Source of the DNA: Myxococcus xanthus
GTDB lineage: Bacteria > Myxococcota > Myxococcia > Myxococcales > Myxococcaceae
Assembly: GCF_900106535.1 (NCBI RefSeq)
Contig: NZ_FNOH01000001.1
Span: forward strand, 372,001 to 436,000
Length of the DNA stretch: 64,000 nucleotides
Reading direction: 5' to 3'
Shown here: positions 23,187-32,774 of the stretch, piece after piece
Layout of the letters: the number at the start of each line of letters is the position of its first letter
How positions within the stretch are numbered: the first letter of the stretch is position 1
The notes under the pieces: model-generated
Seen by the model: the letters and a program-made list of their open reading frames with translations, nothing else
Database searches by the model: none
What the model was told of the DNA's origin: nothing
Position numbers and translations under genes: made by a program

Positions 23187-25751
23187 GTGACACGCACTCC
23201 GGACGTGCGAGGTGGCTGCACGCTTTCGGACATTTCCGCTGTCGGGCACTCGGAGCGCATTGCTGTTGTCGTCGGCCGCGCTGACGCCTACATCCACGAG
23301 ATTGTGCCCATCCTCCTGGCCGAGTTTCTTCTACAGCAGCGGGAATCCATCATGTCCGCGTGGGAGGTGGAGGTGCGCCGCATCCCCGCGGCCCAGGCGC
23401 TGCCAAGGCTCGCGCTGCGCGACGGGTTGCCCCGGCTGCTGGAGGTCGTCGCCTCGCTGATGCGCCGCGGCTCGCCCGGCGGCGTGGGGGATGGCCTGGG
23501 GGATATTCCGGACCGGCATGCCATCGAGCGGCTGGGGGAAGGCTTCGACCTGCGGCAGGTGGTGACGGAGTACCGGCTGCTGCGCGCGTGCGTGCTGCGC
23601 TTGTGGACGTCCCGGGAGAACGCCACCCACCGCCCGGAGGCGGAGCTCGTCTTCCACGAGGCCATGGATGAGGCGGTGGCGGCCTCCGTCAGCCGCTACT
23701 CGCTGGCGCGCGAGCGCACGTTGCAGGCGCTGGACCGCATCAGCACCGCGGCCCTGGGCAGCGCCGACGCCGCGGAGCTGTTGCCGGCCCTCCTCCAGGT
23801 CCTGCGGGAGACCGTGGCCGTGGTGGACGTGGCGGCCGTCCTGCTGCTGGAAGAGGACGTCCTGCGGGTGCAGAGCGTGGTGGGCTCGGGGATGGCCGTG
23901 GGGGACGTGGTGCGCATGGGGGAGGGCTTCACGGGCACCATCGCGGCCACGCGGCAGCCGCTGCTGGTGCGCGCGGCGCGCACGGACAGCCGGGTGAGCG
24001 AGCCGTCCTTGCGCGATGCGGACCTGTCGGCGTTGTTCGGTGTGCCGTTGCTCTTGGGAGCGCAGTTGATGGGCGTGGTGCTGATGGGCAGCCGCGCCAC
24101 CCATGAACTGTCGGAAGAGGACCAGTTCCTCTTCCGGGCCATGGCGGCGCGTACCACCGCGCTGCTGTTGCAGGCCCAGGCGCATGCCCGCGAGCGCGAG
24201 GCGCGCGCCGTGGCGGAGGCGTCCCTGGAGCGCCTCCGGGAGAGTGAAGCGGGCCTGCGGCGGTGGGCGCAGGTCTTCAAGCGGCTGGGCGTGGGCGTGG
24301 CGGTGGTGGACGCGACCGAGGAGCGGCTGCGCGAGGTGAACCCCGCCTTCGCTCGCATGCATGGCTACTCGCCGGAGGAGTTGACGGGACGGCGGCTGGA
24401 GGACACCTATGCGCCGGAAGCGCGCGGCGTGTTGCCTCGACACGTCGCGGCGGCGAACTCCAAGCCGTCGCACGAATATGAATCACTGCACATGCGAAAG
24501 GATGGCACCCGCTTCCCCGCCTTCACGCACGTCACGGCCTTCAAGGATGAGTCCGGCCGTGTGGAGCAGCGGGTGGCCACCGTGGTGGACATCACCCAGC
24601 GCCGCGCCATGGAGATGGACCGGCAGCGGCTGCTGGGCGCCATCGAGGCCGAGCGCGCGCGGCTGGCGTCGGTGCTGGACCAGATGCCCGCGGGCGTGTT
24701 CATCGCGGACGCACCGTCCGGCCGGTTGGTGATGGCCAGCCGGCAGGTGGAGGTCATCACCGGCAGGCCCTTCCATCCCTCCACGTCGATGCAGGACTAC
24801 ATGTCGGACAATGGCGTCTCGCTGCACCCGGATGGGCGGCCCTACGCCATGGAGGAACTGCCGCTGACGCGCAGCCTGCACCACGGCGAGGTGGTACAGG
24901 GCGAGGAGATGCTCATCCCCCGCGAGGATGGTCAGAACATCGCCGTGCTGCTCTCCAGCGCGCCCATCCTGGACCGGGAGGGCACCATCGTCGCGGCGGT
25001 GGCCACCATGGTGGATGTCTCCGAACGGCGGCGCGCCCAGGAGGCCTCGTTGCAGGCGGCCCGCTTCGGCGAGCGGCTCATCGCCATTGTCAGTCATGAC
25101 CTGCGCAACCCGCTCAATGCCATCCAGTTGTCCGCGACGCAGTTGTTGCACAGCGAGGCGCTTCCGGAGCGCGAGCGCCGGTTGGTGACGCGCATCGCCC
25201 GCTCCGGCGACCGGATGAAGCGCATGATTTCAGAGCTGCTCGACTTTACGCGCGGGCGGCTGGGCGGCGGCATTCCCATCCAACGCACGGCCGGTGATTT
25301 TCGGGCCGTGGTCCGGCTGGGCGTGGATGAATTGGAGGCGGCCTGGCCCGAGCGCAAGCTGGCGTTTCGAGTGGAGCCGGGCCGCTACGAAGGGGAGTGG
25401 GACGGGGACCGGCTGCTCCAGGTGGTCAGCAACCTGGGGGGCAACGCGCTCCAATACAGCCCCGCGGACGCGCCTGTGTCCTTCAAGTTGTATGACGATG
25501 GCGACTTCGTGGTGCTGGAAGTCCAAAACCCCGGCGAGCCCATCTCCCCGGAGATGCTCCCCCGGCTCTTCGACCCTTTCCGGCGCGGCGCCATGGCGGG
25601 GGTCGGCGGAGCGAGCAGCAGTGGGCTGGGGCTGGGGCTCTACATCGTCGAGCAGGTGGTGAAGGGCCACGGCGGACGTATCGAGGTGACCTCCACCGCC
25701 CAGGCGGGCACCACCGTCCGGGTGACGCTGCCCCGCCTGCCGATGGCCTGA
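23187..25751 (+). CDS. Cytosolic histidine kinase: RsbRD-like N-terminus, GAF, two PAS, HisKA, HATPase
   Basis: I chose GTG 23187 because AAGGAG at 23176-23181 lies five bases upstream; the frame is open earlier but lacks such a site. The 854-aa protein has an RsbRD-like helical N-terminal domain (about 30-170, with DLRQVVTEYRLLRACVLRLW), a GAF domain (about 185-330), a PAS domain around 355-475 (NPAFARMHGYSPEELTGRRL), a second PAS-like domain around 495-610, HisKA with His637 (IVSHDLRNPLNAI) and HATPase (SNLGGNALQYSP, GLGLGLYIVEQV). There are no membrane segments. A single receiver gene lies convergent right after it (25757-26125) and could be a partner. The kinase core closely resembles those at 32775 and 35512. 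Confidence 0.9.
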   Translation: MTRTPDVRGGCTLSDISAVGHSERIAVVVGRADAYIHEIVPILLAEFLLQQRESIMSAWEVEVRRIPAAQALPRLALRDGLPRLLEVVASLMRRGSPGGVGDGLGDIPDRHAIERLGEGFDLRQVVTEYRLLRACVLRLWTSRENATHRPEAELVFHEAMDEAVAASVSRYSLARERTLQALDRISTAALGSADAAELLPALLQVLRETVAVVDVAAVLLLEEDVLRVQSVVGSGMAVGDVVRMGEGFTGTIAATRQPLLVRAARTDSRVSEPSLRDADLSALFGVPLLLGAQLMGVVLMGSRATHELSEEDQFLFRAMAARTTALLLQAQAHAREREARAVAEASLERLRESEAGLRRWAQVFKRLGVGVAVVDATEERLREVNPAFARMHGYSPEELTGRRLEDTYAPEARGVLPRHVAAANSKPSHEYESLHMRKDGTRFPAFTHVTAFKDESGRVEQRVATVVDITQRRAMEMDRQRLLGAIEAERARLASVLDQMPAGVFIADAPSGRLVMASRQVEVITGRPFHPSTSMQDYMSDNGVSLHPDGRPYAMEELPLTRSLHHGEVVQGEEMLIPREDGQNIAVLLSSAPILDREGTIVAAVATMVDVSERRRAQEASLQAARFGERLIAIVSHDLRNPLNAIQLSATQLLHSEALPERERRLVTRIARSGDRMKRMISELLDFTRGRLGGGIPIQRTAGDFRAVVRLGVDELEAAWPERKLAFRVEPGRYEGEWDGDRLLQVVSNLGGNALQYSPADAPVSFKLYDDGDFVVLEVQNPGEPISPEMLPRLFDPFRRGAMAGVGGASSSGLGLGLYIVEQVVKGHGGRIEVTSTAQAGTTVRVTLPRLPMA

Positions 25752-25756
25752 CGCGC

Positions 25757-26125
25757 TCAGGCGGGGCTCACCACCCGCTCCAGGGTGGCGCGCAACTCGA
25801 ATAAATCCACGGGCTTGGGCACCGTGGCCCGGATGCCCTCCGGCAGGGGTTGGGAGCTTCCCGCCCCGGAGACCACCACCACTGGCAGGGTGCTCAGCCG
25901 CGCGTCCTCGCGCACGTGGCGCATCAGCTCCCAGCCGCTCATCACCGGCATCATCAGGTCCAGGAGGACGGCGGCCGGCAGGGGCGGACGGCTCAGGCGC
26001 TCCCAGGCGGACAGTCCGTTGCCCGCCGTCTCCACGGTGAAGCCCTCCAGGGTGAGGAACTCCTCCAGCAGCTCCCGGCTGTCAGCGTGGTCTTCCACGA
26101 GGAGGACGAGGTTGGGCGTGGACAT
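25757..26125 (-). CDS. Single-domain response regulator (CheY-like receiver)
   Basis: The 122-aa product is one receiver domain without an output domain. Acidic residues Glu11-Asp12 in LLVEDH, phosphoacceptor Asp56 in LLDLMMP and the conserved Lys in VPKPVDLFEL are present. I chose ATG 26125 (MSTPNLVLLVEDH) because the receiver fold begins there; upstream in-frame residues do not look like protein. It ends 5 bp from the end of the kinase at 23187-25751, tail to tail. It probably acts in a phosphorelay or by protein contact. Confidence 0.88.
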   Translation of the reverse strand: MSTPNLVLLVEDHADSRELLEEFLTLEGFTVETAGNGLSAWERLSRPPLPAAVLLDLMMPVMSGWELMRHVREDARLSTLPVVVVSGAGSSQPLPEGIRATVPKPVDLFELRATLERVVSPA

Positions 26126-26571
26126 GAGGCCGTAGCCTTGTACTGAAGTCCAATGTCCGCCAGGGCCCCAGGGCAATGCGTCCGCCCGTGGACGCCTCGG
26201 ATGTCCACCGCGACACGATGCGGGGGTTGGCTGTGATGTCTGCTTTTTCTTGGATGTGTCTGGGTTGACTCATGGGGCCGTGGATACACGGCGCCTGTCT
26301 TGGGGGGTGTGTATTCATCGTCGATAATGACACCCAGGGGTGTCAGGCATGCATCGCCCCATGTCTGGATTATCAAGAGTCAAGGTGAGGTGTCGTCCAT
26401 TACCCCGGTGGGAGCGCGGACTTCATACAGGCTGGTGAAAATAATTGTCTCCACGTACACTGGGAGTCCGTGGTATCCGGGGAAACGAATCGACATAGAA
26501 GAGTTGCCTCGTTGAGAGGCATTTCCCCCCCCCGCAGAGCAGGCGTGCTCCCGGCATGCCAGGAATCAGAC
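26126..26571. other. Intergenic region, less GC-rich, presumed promoters
   Basis: These 446 bp separate the receiver gene (minus) from the lipoprotein gene (plus). No convincing gene is present. It has AT-richer patches (for example 26240-26260 and 26430-26450) suited to two divergent promoters, and one perfect palindrome at 26328-26345, listed separately. Confidence 0.6.
26328..26345. promoter_or_regulatory. Perfect 18-bp palindrome, possible operator
   Basis: The sequence TGACACCCAGGGGTGTCA has 8-bp arms separated by two bases. It lies about 225 bp upstream of the lipoprotein start and 200 bp from the receiver start. It could bind a dimeric regulator, but no T-run follows to suggest a terminator. 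Confidence 0.35.
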
Positions 26572-27726
26572 ATGACACGGAATCATGGCGTCTCGACGTT
26601 GACGGCGTTGTTTCTTCTGACGGGCTGTGAGGGCACGCTTCCCGAGCAGAGCCCGGCAAACATCGACATGGAGGTCCAGCGTCAGGAGGCGAAGGAGACG
26701 GGGCTGGACCTGAGCGTGGTGGACCTGTCCGCCTCGTGCGCGGCGACGGCGCTGACGCTCTCCGCGGCCATCAAGAACGAGCGGCCCACGGGCATCGGGA
26801 ACTCCACCGCGGCGGTGTACGCGGGGACGCCGGGCGCCGGCGGCGTGCGGCTGGGCACCATCAGCGTCCCCTGGCTGGTGGGGGGGGAGACCTTCCCCTT
26901 CTCGCTGTCGTACACGGTGCCGGAGGGCACCACGAAGGTGGTGGTCGTCGCGGACGAGGACGGCACCTATCCGGAGGACGACGAGGACAACAACTTCGCC
27001 TCCATTGATTTCGAGATTCCTTGTGCCACCAACCAGCAGCCGGTGGCCAACTGCCAGAACGTCACCGTCCCCGCGGACGCGGCCTGTCAGGGCAGCGCCA
27101 GCATCGACAACGGCTCGTTCGACCCAGACGGCTTCCCGGGGCCGTTCTCCGTGGAGCAGTCGCCCGCGGGCCCCTATGGGCTGGGCACCACGAGCGCGCA
27201 GCTCCTGGTCTCCGACGGCGCGGCCACCCGCACGTGCTCGGCGAACGTGACCGTCGTGGACGTCAGCGCCCCCACGCCGGGCGCCAACCGCGGCCTGGTC
27301 ATCCAGCCGGTCCTGGGCTCCGACTACGTGCTGGTTTCCCTGGATGACTGCGCGATGCCGGCCGTCGACAACTGCGGCGGCGAGCTCGACCTGGGCGCGT
27401 CGGCCAGCATCATCCGCGTCACCTCCGACGAGTCCAACGACGCCCTGTCCCTGCTCCGGCTGCTGGCGTGTGACGACATCAAGCTGAGCCCGGACCGCAA
27501 GTCCGCGATGGTTCGCGCCGAGGCGGCCCTGCTGGGCAACGGCCGGGTCTACAACTTCACGTACTCCGTGAAGGACGCGTCCGGCAACAGCGCCATCGGC
27601 ACCTGCAACGTGAAGGTTCCCGCGCTGCTGGCCAACCCCGCCATCGATTCGGGCGTCGTGTACTGCCAGGGCGACAACTGCCCCTCCGGTTCGCGCTCCC
27701 CCGGGCTGCTCTGCTCGCTGCTGTAG
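26572..27726 (+). CDS. Surface lipoprotein with CARDB-like and HYR-like domains
   Basis: The 384-aa product begins at ATG 26572 (AGGA eight bases upstream) with a lipoprotein signal ending LLTGC. About residues 40-145 look like a CARDB domain (LSAAIKNERPTGIGNST, FPFSLSYTVPEGTTKVVVVADEDG, DNNFASIDFEI). Then comes a block with ANCQNVTVPADAACQG and VTVVDVSAPTP, typical of HYR-like beta-sandwich repeats, and a third Cys-containing beta domain (DDCAMPAVDNCGG, GNSAIGTCNVKVP). Many paired cysteines point to export. The function is unknown, probably adhesion or surface structure. A strong terminator follows. Confidence 0.75.
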   Translation: MTRNHGVSTLTALFLLTGCEGTLPEQSPANIDMEVQRQEAKETGLDLSVVDLSASCAATALTLSAAIKNERPTGIGNSTAAVYAGTPGAGGVRLGTISVPWLVGGETFPFSLSYTVPEGTTKVVVVADEDGTYPEDDEDNNFASIDFEIPCATNQQPVANCQNVTVPADAACQGSASIDNGSFDPDGFPGPFSVEQSPAGPYGLGTTSAQLLVSDGAATRTCSANVTVVDVSAPTPGANRGLVIQPVLGSDYVLVSLDDCAMPAVDNCGGELDLGASASIIRVTSDESNDALSLLRLLACDDIKLSPDRKSAMVRAEAALLGNGRVYNFTYSVKDASGNSAIGTCNVKVPALLANPAIDSGVVYCQGDNCPSGSRSPGLLCSLL

Positions 27727-27736
27727 TCGAAGCACC

Positions 27737-27770
27737 GCCCCGCCCCCTTGAAGTGGGGCGGGGCTTTTCT
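27737..27770. terminator. Intrinsic terminator, strong GC stem with T-rich tail
   Basis: A perfect 10-bp stem (GCCCCGCCCC at 27737-27746 and GGGGCGGGGC at 27755-27764) is followed by TTTTCTT. It ends the lipoprotein gene. It lies between convergent genes and may also limit antisense reading. Confidence 0.9.
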
Positions 27771-27814
27771 TCCGCCGGGGGCCCGGAGCACTGGGCCTCC
27801 GGCGTTGTTGCGTT

Positions 27815-28456
27815 TCAGCGCCAGGACAGCGCGTACTCCGTGTCGAGCAGGCCCAGCTCGCGCCCTTGCACCCCGATGTCCCGCGCGCCCACGGCTTCCA
27901 GGGCGGCGTGCAGGACACCCTCGTGGTACGCGGTGGGCATGAAGTCCCGCTTCATGACGAAGCGGCCGCTGCGAGGCCCCGTCCACACCATGCGCCGCTC
28001 GCCGTAGCTCACCGCCGCGAGGAACCCGGTGGGGAGCTGCCCGAGCAGCAGCCGGGGCTCGTCATAGGCGAGCATCAGCAGGGTGCGGCCCGCGACGGAC
28101 TCCAGGAAGTCATGCGCGGCCTTCTGGCCCATGAAGCGATGTGCGGCGGCCAGGCCCCCGCAATGTTCGGAGAGCAGGCCGGCGGCCTGGAAGGCCAGCG
28201 GCAGGAACTGGGTGATGGGGTAGCTGAAGAAGTCGATGTAGCGCTTCTCCGGCAGGGGCTGGCGGCAGAGCTGCTCCATGGCGGAGCCGCCCACGCGACG
28301 CACCGTCTCCAGGACCCCCCGGAAGAACATGCCGCGCGCGGTGTCCTCGGGGGTGGCGAGCGCGCAGCGCTGACGCAGTTCGCGCAAGGCATCAGGCCCC
28401 AGGGGCTGAGGCGGCGCGGGTTCTCGCACCAGGCGCGAGGTCAATCTCAATTCCAT
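27815..28456 (-). CDS. DUF2378 / TIGR02265 family protein (myxobacterial paralogous family)
   Basis: The 213-aa product starts at ATG 28456 (MELRLTSRLV), with GGAG about ten bases upstream; an in-frame ATG further up (28537) adds non-conserved residues. The family is a large paralogous group in Myxococcus and Stigmatella. Visible hallmarks are DTARGMFFRGVLETVRRVGG, RYIDFFSYPITQFLPLAFQA and the late FVMKRDFMPTAYHEGVLHAA block. The domain is related to heme-NO-type helical folds in general shape, but no ligand residue can be assigned. No membrane segments. The role is unknown; paralogues sit near signalling genes. Confidence 0.8.
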   Translation of the reverse strand: MELRLTSRLVREPAPPQPLGPDALRELRQRCALATPEDTARGMFFRGVLETVRRVGGSAMEQLCRQPLPEKRYIDFFSYPITQFLPLAFQAAGLLSEHCGGLAAAHRFMGQKAAHDFLESVAGRTLLMLAYDEPRLLLGQLPTGFLAAVSYGERRMVWTGPRSGRFVMKRDFMPTAYHEGVLHAALEAVGARDIGVQGRELGLLDTEYALSWR

Positions 28457-29000
28457 TGCGGGGGGACTCCAGAAGAAGTGGGCGCCGTCAGGCCGAAGCC
28501 AGACGTGCTGTGCTCCAGGGTGGATGCTGGCCCCCACATGGGCGGCGAATGCCTTGGCTGCCCATGCCCAAACTCACGCGTCCGGCTGCGGGCCTCCGGT
28601 CCAGGAGGCTGCACAGACAGGTCGCGGAAGTGTTGCCGTAATGATGCACATTGCATGGAGTGGTTTCCCGAGGCAACCCTGGTCAGCGAATTTTAGTGGA
28701 GGGATTGGCCGCTCCCTCAATGACAGACATGGTGAGTAGGGCCGGATGGACCCGGTGCCGGTGTGGCCACGTGGGCTGACGCCTGGGCGTCTGCCTGGTG
28801 CGGGGCGGCGCATCCGGCGCGAGAACATGTGGTGCCGGGTGCGACACTTTTCGCTGAGGGTGCGGGGCGGGAGACTACCCTCCATATCGGTATTTCGCCT
28901 GAGGACGTACCGGGTTATAAGTCGCGGGAAAACTCGTGACCGAGCGCGACCTGTTCCCGGGCAGGGCGTGAGCTTGGCCCGTACTCACAAGGTTGACGCA
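28457..29000. other. Intergenic region between divergent genes, no gene seen
   Basis: About 540 bp with stops in all frames at short distances and no recognisable domain in any translation. It contains AT-richer patches near 28630-28700 and 28880-28930 that could hold the promoters of the DUF2378 gene and the HTH gene. I see no repeat or RNA structure I can support. Confidence 0.5.
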
Positions 29001-29468
29001 GTGAAGACCCACCTTGAAGGTCCTGCTCCTCCCCGCCAGCGGCCCCGGTCCCAGCCTCGAAGCCCGGCGGATCGCGCCCGGAAGTCGCGCGAGCAACTGG
29101 AGAGCCGTCTGGCGGAGAGCGTTGGCGAGGCGGCGCGAGGCGCGCGGCTGCTCGCGGGGCTCACCCAGGCGGAGGTCGCGGGGCGTGTGGGTATCGCCGC
29201 GGAAGTCTATGGGCGCATGGAGCGGGGGAAGATGATGCCCAGCGTGCCGACCCTGTTCCGGCTGTGTCTGGCACTGCGGTTGTCGGCGGACGTCGGGCTG
29301 GGGCTCGCCACGGCGGCCAGCGTCGGCGCCGCGCTCTGGGAAGAGGACTCCAGGCACAGGGACCAGTTGCCGGAGATGCGGAAGGTGCTCCGAACGCTGC
29401 GGCGCATGTCGCGCAGCCAGCTCAACCTGATGAACCAGGTCGCGGCCGCCATCCTGCCTGAGCGGTGA
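29001..29468 (+). CDS. XRE-family helix-turn-helix regulator
   Basis: The 155-aa product has a basic, Pro-rich N-terminal tail (about 40 residues) and then an XRE/Cro-type HTH at about 60-115: LLAGLTQAEVAGRVGIAAEV, YGRMERGKMMPSVPTLFRL. This is the usual order of helices with the Q-x-x-x-A and E-R-G-K signatures. The C-terminal 40 residues form helices (MRKVLRTLRRMSRSQLNLMN). I took GTG 29001 with AAGG eight bases before it; GTG 28968 is possible. It lies upstream of the TonB-dependent receptor gene on the same strand, about 280 bp away, and may regulate it. Confidence 0.8.
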   Translation: MKTHLEGPAPPRQRPRSQPRSPADRARKSREQLESRLAESVGEAARGARLLAGLTQAEVAGRVGIAAEVYGRMERGKMMPSVPTLFRLCLALRLSADVGLGLATAASVGAALWEEDSRHRDQLPEMRKVLRTLRRMSRSQLNLMNQVAAAILPER

Positions 29469-29747
29469 GGGCCGGGCTCCGGACGGTGAGGCATTGACCG
29501 TCCGGAGGTGGTTGCTTCCCAGGTGTGGAGGGCAGTGGCGGTGTGCGCGCCGTCCAGCAGCGGCCGGGACTCCGGGCATGTTGGGGAGCCCAAGGCTGTG
29601 ATTGTCATTGTGTCGAGAGAAGGGCCGGCAACGCGCCGCGCCCAGGGCTGACGCGGCCCGCGCGGATCCACCCCAGGGCGCTTGTCACTCCGCCGTCTCC
29701 CTGGCCTCATGGGGGGCAGGGTGCGCAGTGCCCCGCTTGGTGAGGGA

Positions 29748-32597
29748 ATGACCCGCGGACTTGGGTGGTGGACAGTCAGGCCAGCAGCGCGAACGGCGGT
29801 CGCCGTGGTGGCCCTGTTGATGCTCGGGACTCGGGCGAACGCGCAGGACGCGGGGACGCCGGAGGACGGGGGCGCCGCCCGGGCGGAGCGGGAGCTGCAA
29901 CGCACCGACGCGGGCTGGGCCGTGGAGACGGATTCGCCCTTGTCGGAGGACGCGGGCGTGCCCGAGCCCGCGTTCTCTCCGCCCGCGATGGTGCAGGACT
30001 CGCCCGCTCCCTATCCGCCCGCTCTGGCGTCCGACGGCGTCGCGGGGGTGGTGAAGCTGGAGTTGCTCATCGACGACGCGGGCGACGTGGAGTCCGCCGC
30101 GTTGGTGGAAGGGCTGCATCCCTTGTTGGACCGGGCGGCGCTGCACGCGGCGCCGTCGCTGCGCTTCGCCCCCGCCACCCTGGACGGCCTGCCGGTGGCC
30201 GTGCGCATCTTCTTCGAGTACCGCTTCGAGGCGCCCGCGCCGGGCATATCCGAGGGGGCCACGCCCGCGGCGCCCATCACCCTGAGGGGCCTGGTGCGCA
30301 CCAAGGGCAACCGCCGGCCGCTGGTGGGGGCCATGCTGGTGTCGGACGCGCATCCGGACGCGCCGGTGCAGGCGGACGTGGACGGACGCTTCGAGGCGCG
30401 CTGGCCCGCGGGCGTGCATGCGGTGCGTATCACCGCCCCCGGCCACAAGCCCGGCGTCTTCCGCGAGGGCCTGAAGGCGAACGAGGCGCTGGAGGTGGTG
30501 TACGGGCTGGAGCCGCTCATCATCAACCCGTACGAGACGGTGGTGCGGGGAGACCGCGAGCGCACGGAGGTGAGCCGCGTCACCCTGCATGACGCGGAGC
30601 TGCGCGAGGTGCCTGGCACCATGGGGGACCCCTTCCGCGTCGTCATGCTGCTGCCCGGCGTGGGCAGCATGCTGTCCGGCGTGGCCTACCCGGTGGTGCG
30701 CGGCAGCCAGCCCGCGGCCACGGGCTACTTCCTGGATGGCATCCGCGTCCCCATCCTCTTCCACCTGTTCCTGGGGCCGGCCGTCATCCACCCGGACTTC
30801 ATCGACGCCATCGACTTCTATCCGGGCTCGCCGCCGCCCCGGTATGGGCGGTTGATGGGGGGCGCCATCGACGGGCGTCTCAGCCGCCCGCGGGATGACG
30901 GCGTCCACGGCAGCGCCTACGCGGACCTCATCAACGCGGGCTTCTTCATCGAGACGCCGTTCAAGGACACCGGCACCAACGTCAGCCTGGCCGGCCGCTA
31001 TTCCTATACGCCCTGGCTCATCGCCCTGGCGGCGAACCAGCTCCAGTCGCCGCCCCCTCCCGGGCGGGAGAACCCCAAGGTGGTGCTCGACTTCTGGGAT
31101 TATCAGGGCCGGGTGGAGCAGCGGCTGGGCGAGGGCACGCTGCGCCTGTTTGCCTTTGGCTCCTCGGACACCTTCGGTTCGAAGGCCCAGGACGCATGGG
31201 GCGACACCGCGATGCAATCCATTGTCTTCCACCGGGTGGACCTGCGGCACCGGCACCCCGTGGGGCCCGGTGAGCTGGAGGTGGGCGGGACGTGGGGGCT
31301 GGACCGCTTCGCCATCGTCAGCCGCAGTCCCCCGGGTGAGGCCACCGAAGTCCATATCGACCAGGGGCACTGGTCCGCGCGCCTGGGCTACAGCGCGACG
31401 CTGTCACCCAGCGCCACGCTGCGCGCCGGGGCGGACGTGGAGCACAAGCGCGCCATCGTCGAACTGCTCCAGCAGGACGGCGGCTCCGACGCGGGCGTAG
31501 AGGTAGCGCCCGTGGCGCTGGGGACCTTCATGGGCGCGTGGACGGAGCTGGTGTGGCAGCCCCATGAGAAGTGGGCCGTGGTGCCCGGCCTGCGCGTGGA
31601 CAACTACCACCTGTCGCCGGGGATTGATCGTCGCGCGCTGGAGCCGCGGCTCACCGTGCGTCACAAGGTGTCGGAAGCGCTCACGCTCAAGGGCGGGGCG
31701 GGCCTCTTCCATCAGCCGCCCACCACCCTCATCAGCCTGCCCGTGGTGGACGTGGGAAGCCTGCTGCTGGGGCTCCAGCAAGGTGTGCAGCTCTCCGTCG
31801 GCGCGGAATGGAAGGCGTGGCGCGGTCTGGAGGTGGGGCTGGACGTCTATCTCAACCCCATGCTGCGGACCCTCGAGCTGACGCCCTTCGCCGACGAAGG
31901 CCTGGTGGACGACGACACGCCGGACACCGGCACTCCTCCTGCGGGCCTGCGCCGCGGCATGCAGTTGGGGGACGGCGGCGGCATCCCCGACCGCTCGGAC
32001 TTCGACTTCCCGGACTTCCGCGGCAGTGGCATGGCCTACGGCATGGAGTTCCTGCTGCGCCACCCGCTGGGCGACAACTGGTTCGGCTGGCTGTCGTATT
32101 CGCTCCAGCGCAGCACGCGCCGCACGCGCTTCTACCGCTACGACGCGGAGGGCCACCGGGTGGGCGAGGCGAAGGCGGACCTGCCCTTCGCCTTCGACCA
32201 GACGCACATCCTCAACCTGGTGCTCAGCTACAAGTTCGCCAACAACATCACGTTGGGCGGGGTGCTGCACTTCAATACCGGGCGCCCTGAATACGACACC
32301 CTGGGCACGCAGACGCACCGCCCTGGCGAAGACGTCTCCGGCAGGCCCGCATGGGTCAAGGCAGACCGGGATCGCGTGGACCGGCTGCCGGCCTTCCTCC
32401 GGTTCGACGTGCGGCTGTCCAAGTCGTGGGTCTACGACACCTTCAGCCTGGAGGCGTATCTGGACATGCTCAACGTCACGCTCCGTCGGGAGACGTTGGG
32501 CTTCGAGTACGAGGGCGGCAACGGCTTCCCGCTGCGCAAGGACGCGGTGGGGTTTCCCATCGCCCTCCCCATCCTGGGCGTGAAGGGCCGTTACTGA
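29748..32597 (+). CDS. TonB-dependent outer-membrane receptor with N-terminal TonB-like domain
   Basis: The 949-aa precursor starts at ATG 29748 with signal peptide ending near RANAQ. A Glu/Asp/Ala-rich linker is followed at about 80-165 by a TonB C-terminal-like domain (PYPPALASDGVAGVVKLELL, LLDRAALHAAPSLRF). Next is a carboxypeptidase-regulatory-like domain (about 175-255), a plug domain (about 260-390; VVMLLPGVGSMLSGV, GYFLDGIRVPILFHL) and a beta-barrel to the C-terminus, ending in YEGGNGFPLRKDAV and a short final strand. It should import a bulky substrate across the outer membrane; the substrate is unknown. The TonB-like domain sits in the same chain as the receptor, which is unusual outside myxobacteria and relatives. 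Confidence 0.88.
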   Translation: MTRGLGWWTVRPAARTAVAVVALLMLGTRANAQDAGTPEDGGAARAERELQRTDAGWAVETDSPLSEDAGVPEPAFSPPAMVQDSPAPYPPALASDGVAGVVKLELLIDDAGDVESAALVEGLHPLLDRAALHAAPSLRFAPATLDGLPVAVRIFFEYRFEAPAPGISEGATPAAPITLRGLVRTKGNRRPLVGAMLVSDAHPDAPVQADVDGRFEARWPAGVHAVRITAPGHKPGVFREGLKANEALEVVYGLEPLIINPYETVVRGDRERTEVSRVTLHDAELREVPGTMGDPFRVVMLLPGVGSMLSGVAYPVVRGSQPAATGYFLDGIRVPILFHLFLGPAVIHPDFIDAIDFYPGSPPPRYGRLMGGAIDGRLSRPRDDGVHGSAYADLINAGFFIETPFKDTGTNVSLAGRYSYTPWLIALAANQLQSPPPPGRENPKVVLDFWDYQGRVEQRLGEGTLRLFAFGSSDTFGSKAQDAWGDTAMQSIVFHRVDLRHRHPVGPGELEVGGTWGLDRFAIVSRSPPGEATEVHIDQGHWSARLGYSATLSPSATLRAGADVEHKRAIVELLQQDGGSDAGVEVAPVALGTFMGAWTELVWQPHEKWAVVPGLRVDNYHLSPGIDRRALEPRLTVRHKVSEALTLKGGAGLFHQPPTTLISLPVVDVGSLLLGLQQGVQLSVGAEWKAWRGLEVGLDVYLNPMLRTLELTPFADEGLVDDDTPDTGTPPAGLRRGMQLGDGGGIPDRSDFDFPDFRGSGMAYGMEFLLRHPLGDNWFGWLSYSLQRSTRRTRFYRYDAEGHRVGEAKADLPFAFDQTHILNLVLSYKFANNITLGGVLHFNTGRPEYDTLGTQTHRPGEDVSGRPAWVKADRDRVDRLPAFLRFDVRLSKSWVYDTFSLEAYLDMLNVTLRRETLGFEYEGGNGFPLRKDAVGFPIALPILGVKGRY

Positions 32598-32774
32598 GCA
32601 CGCGGACTGATGGATAGCGCACGCTTGGCGCCGCGCCTCCGCCTTCATCTGGGCACGATGGCGCGCCACGCGGTGTAATCCCGCGCCGCCAGTTGTTCCG
32701 GGGGCCAGTCCGCTCCTGGGGGCCCGGAGACGTCGGGCCGAGTTCCTGACCACCGCACACCAGGTGACTTCTTC

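Noticed and set aside
21334..23190. A 618-codon open frame antisense to the membrane histidine kinase
   Set aside because: It is extremely His/Gln/Arg rich with no domain, as expected from the shadow of a Leu/Ala-rich kinase gene.
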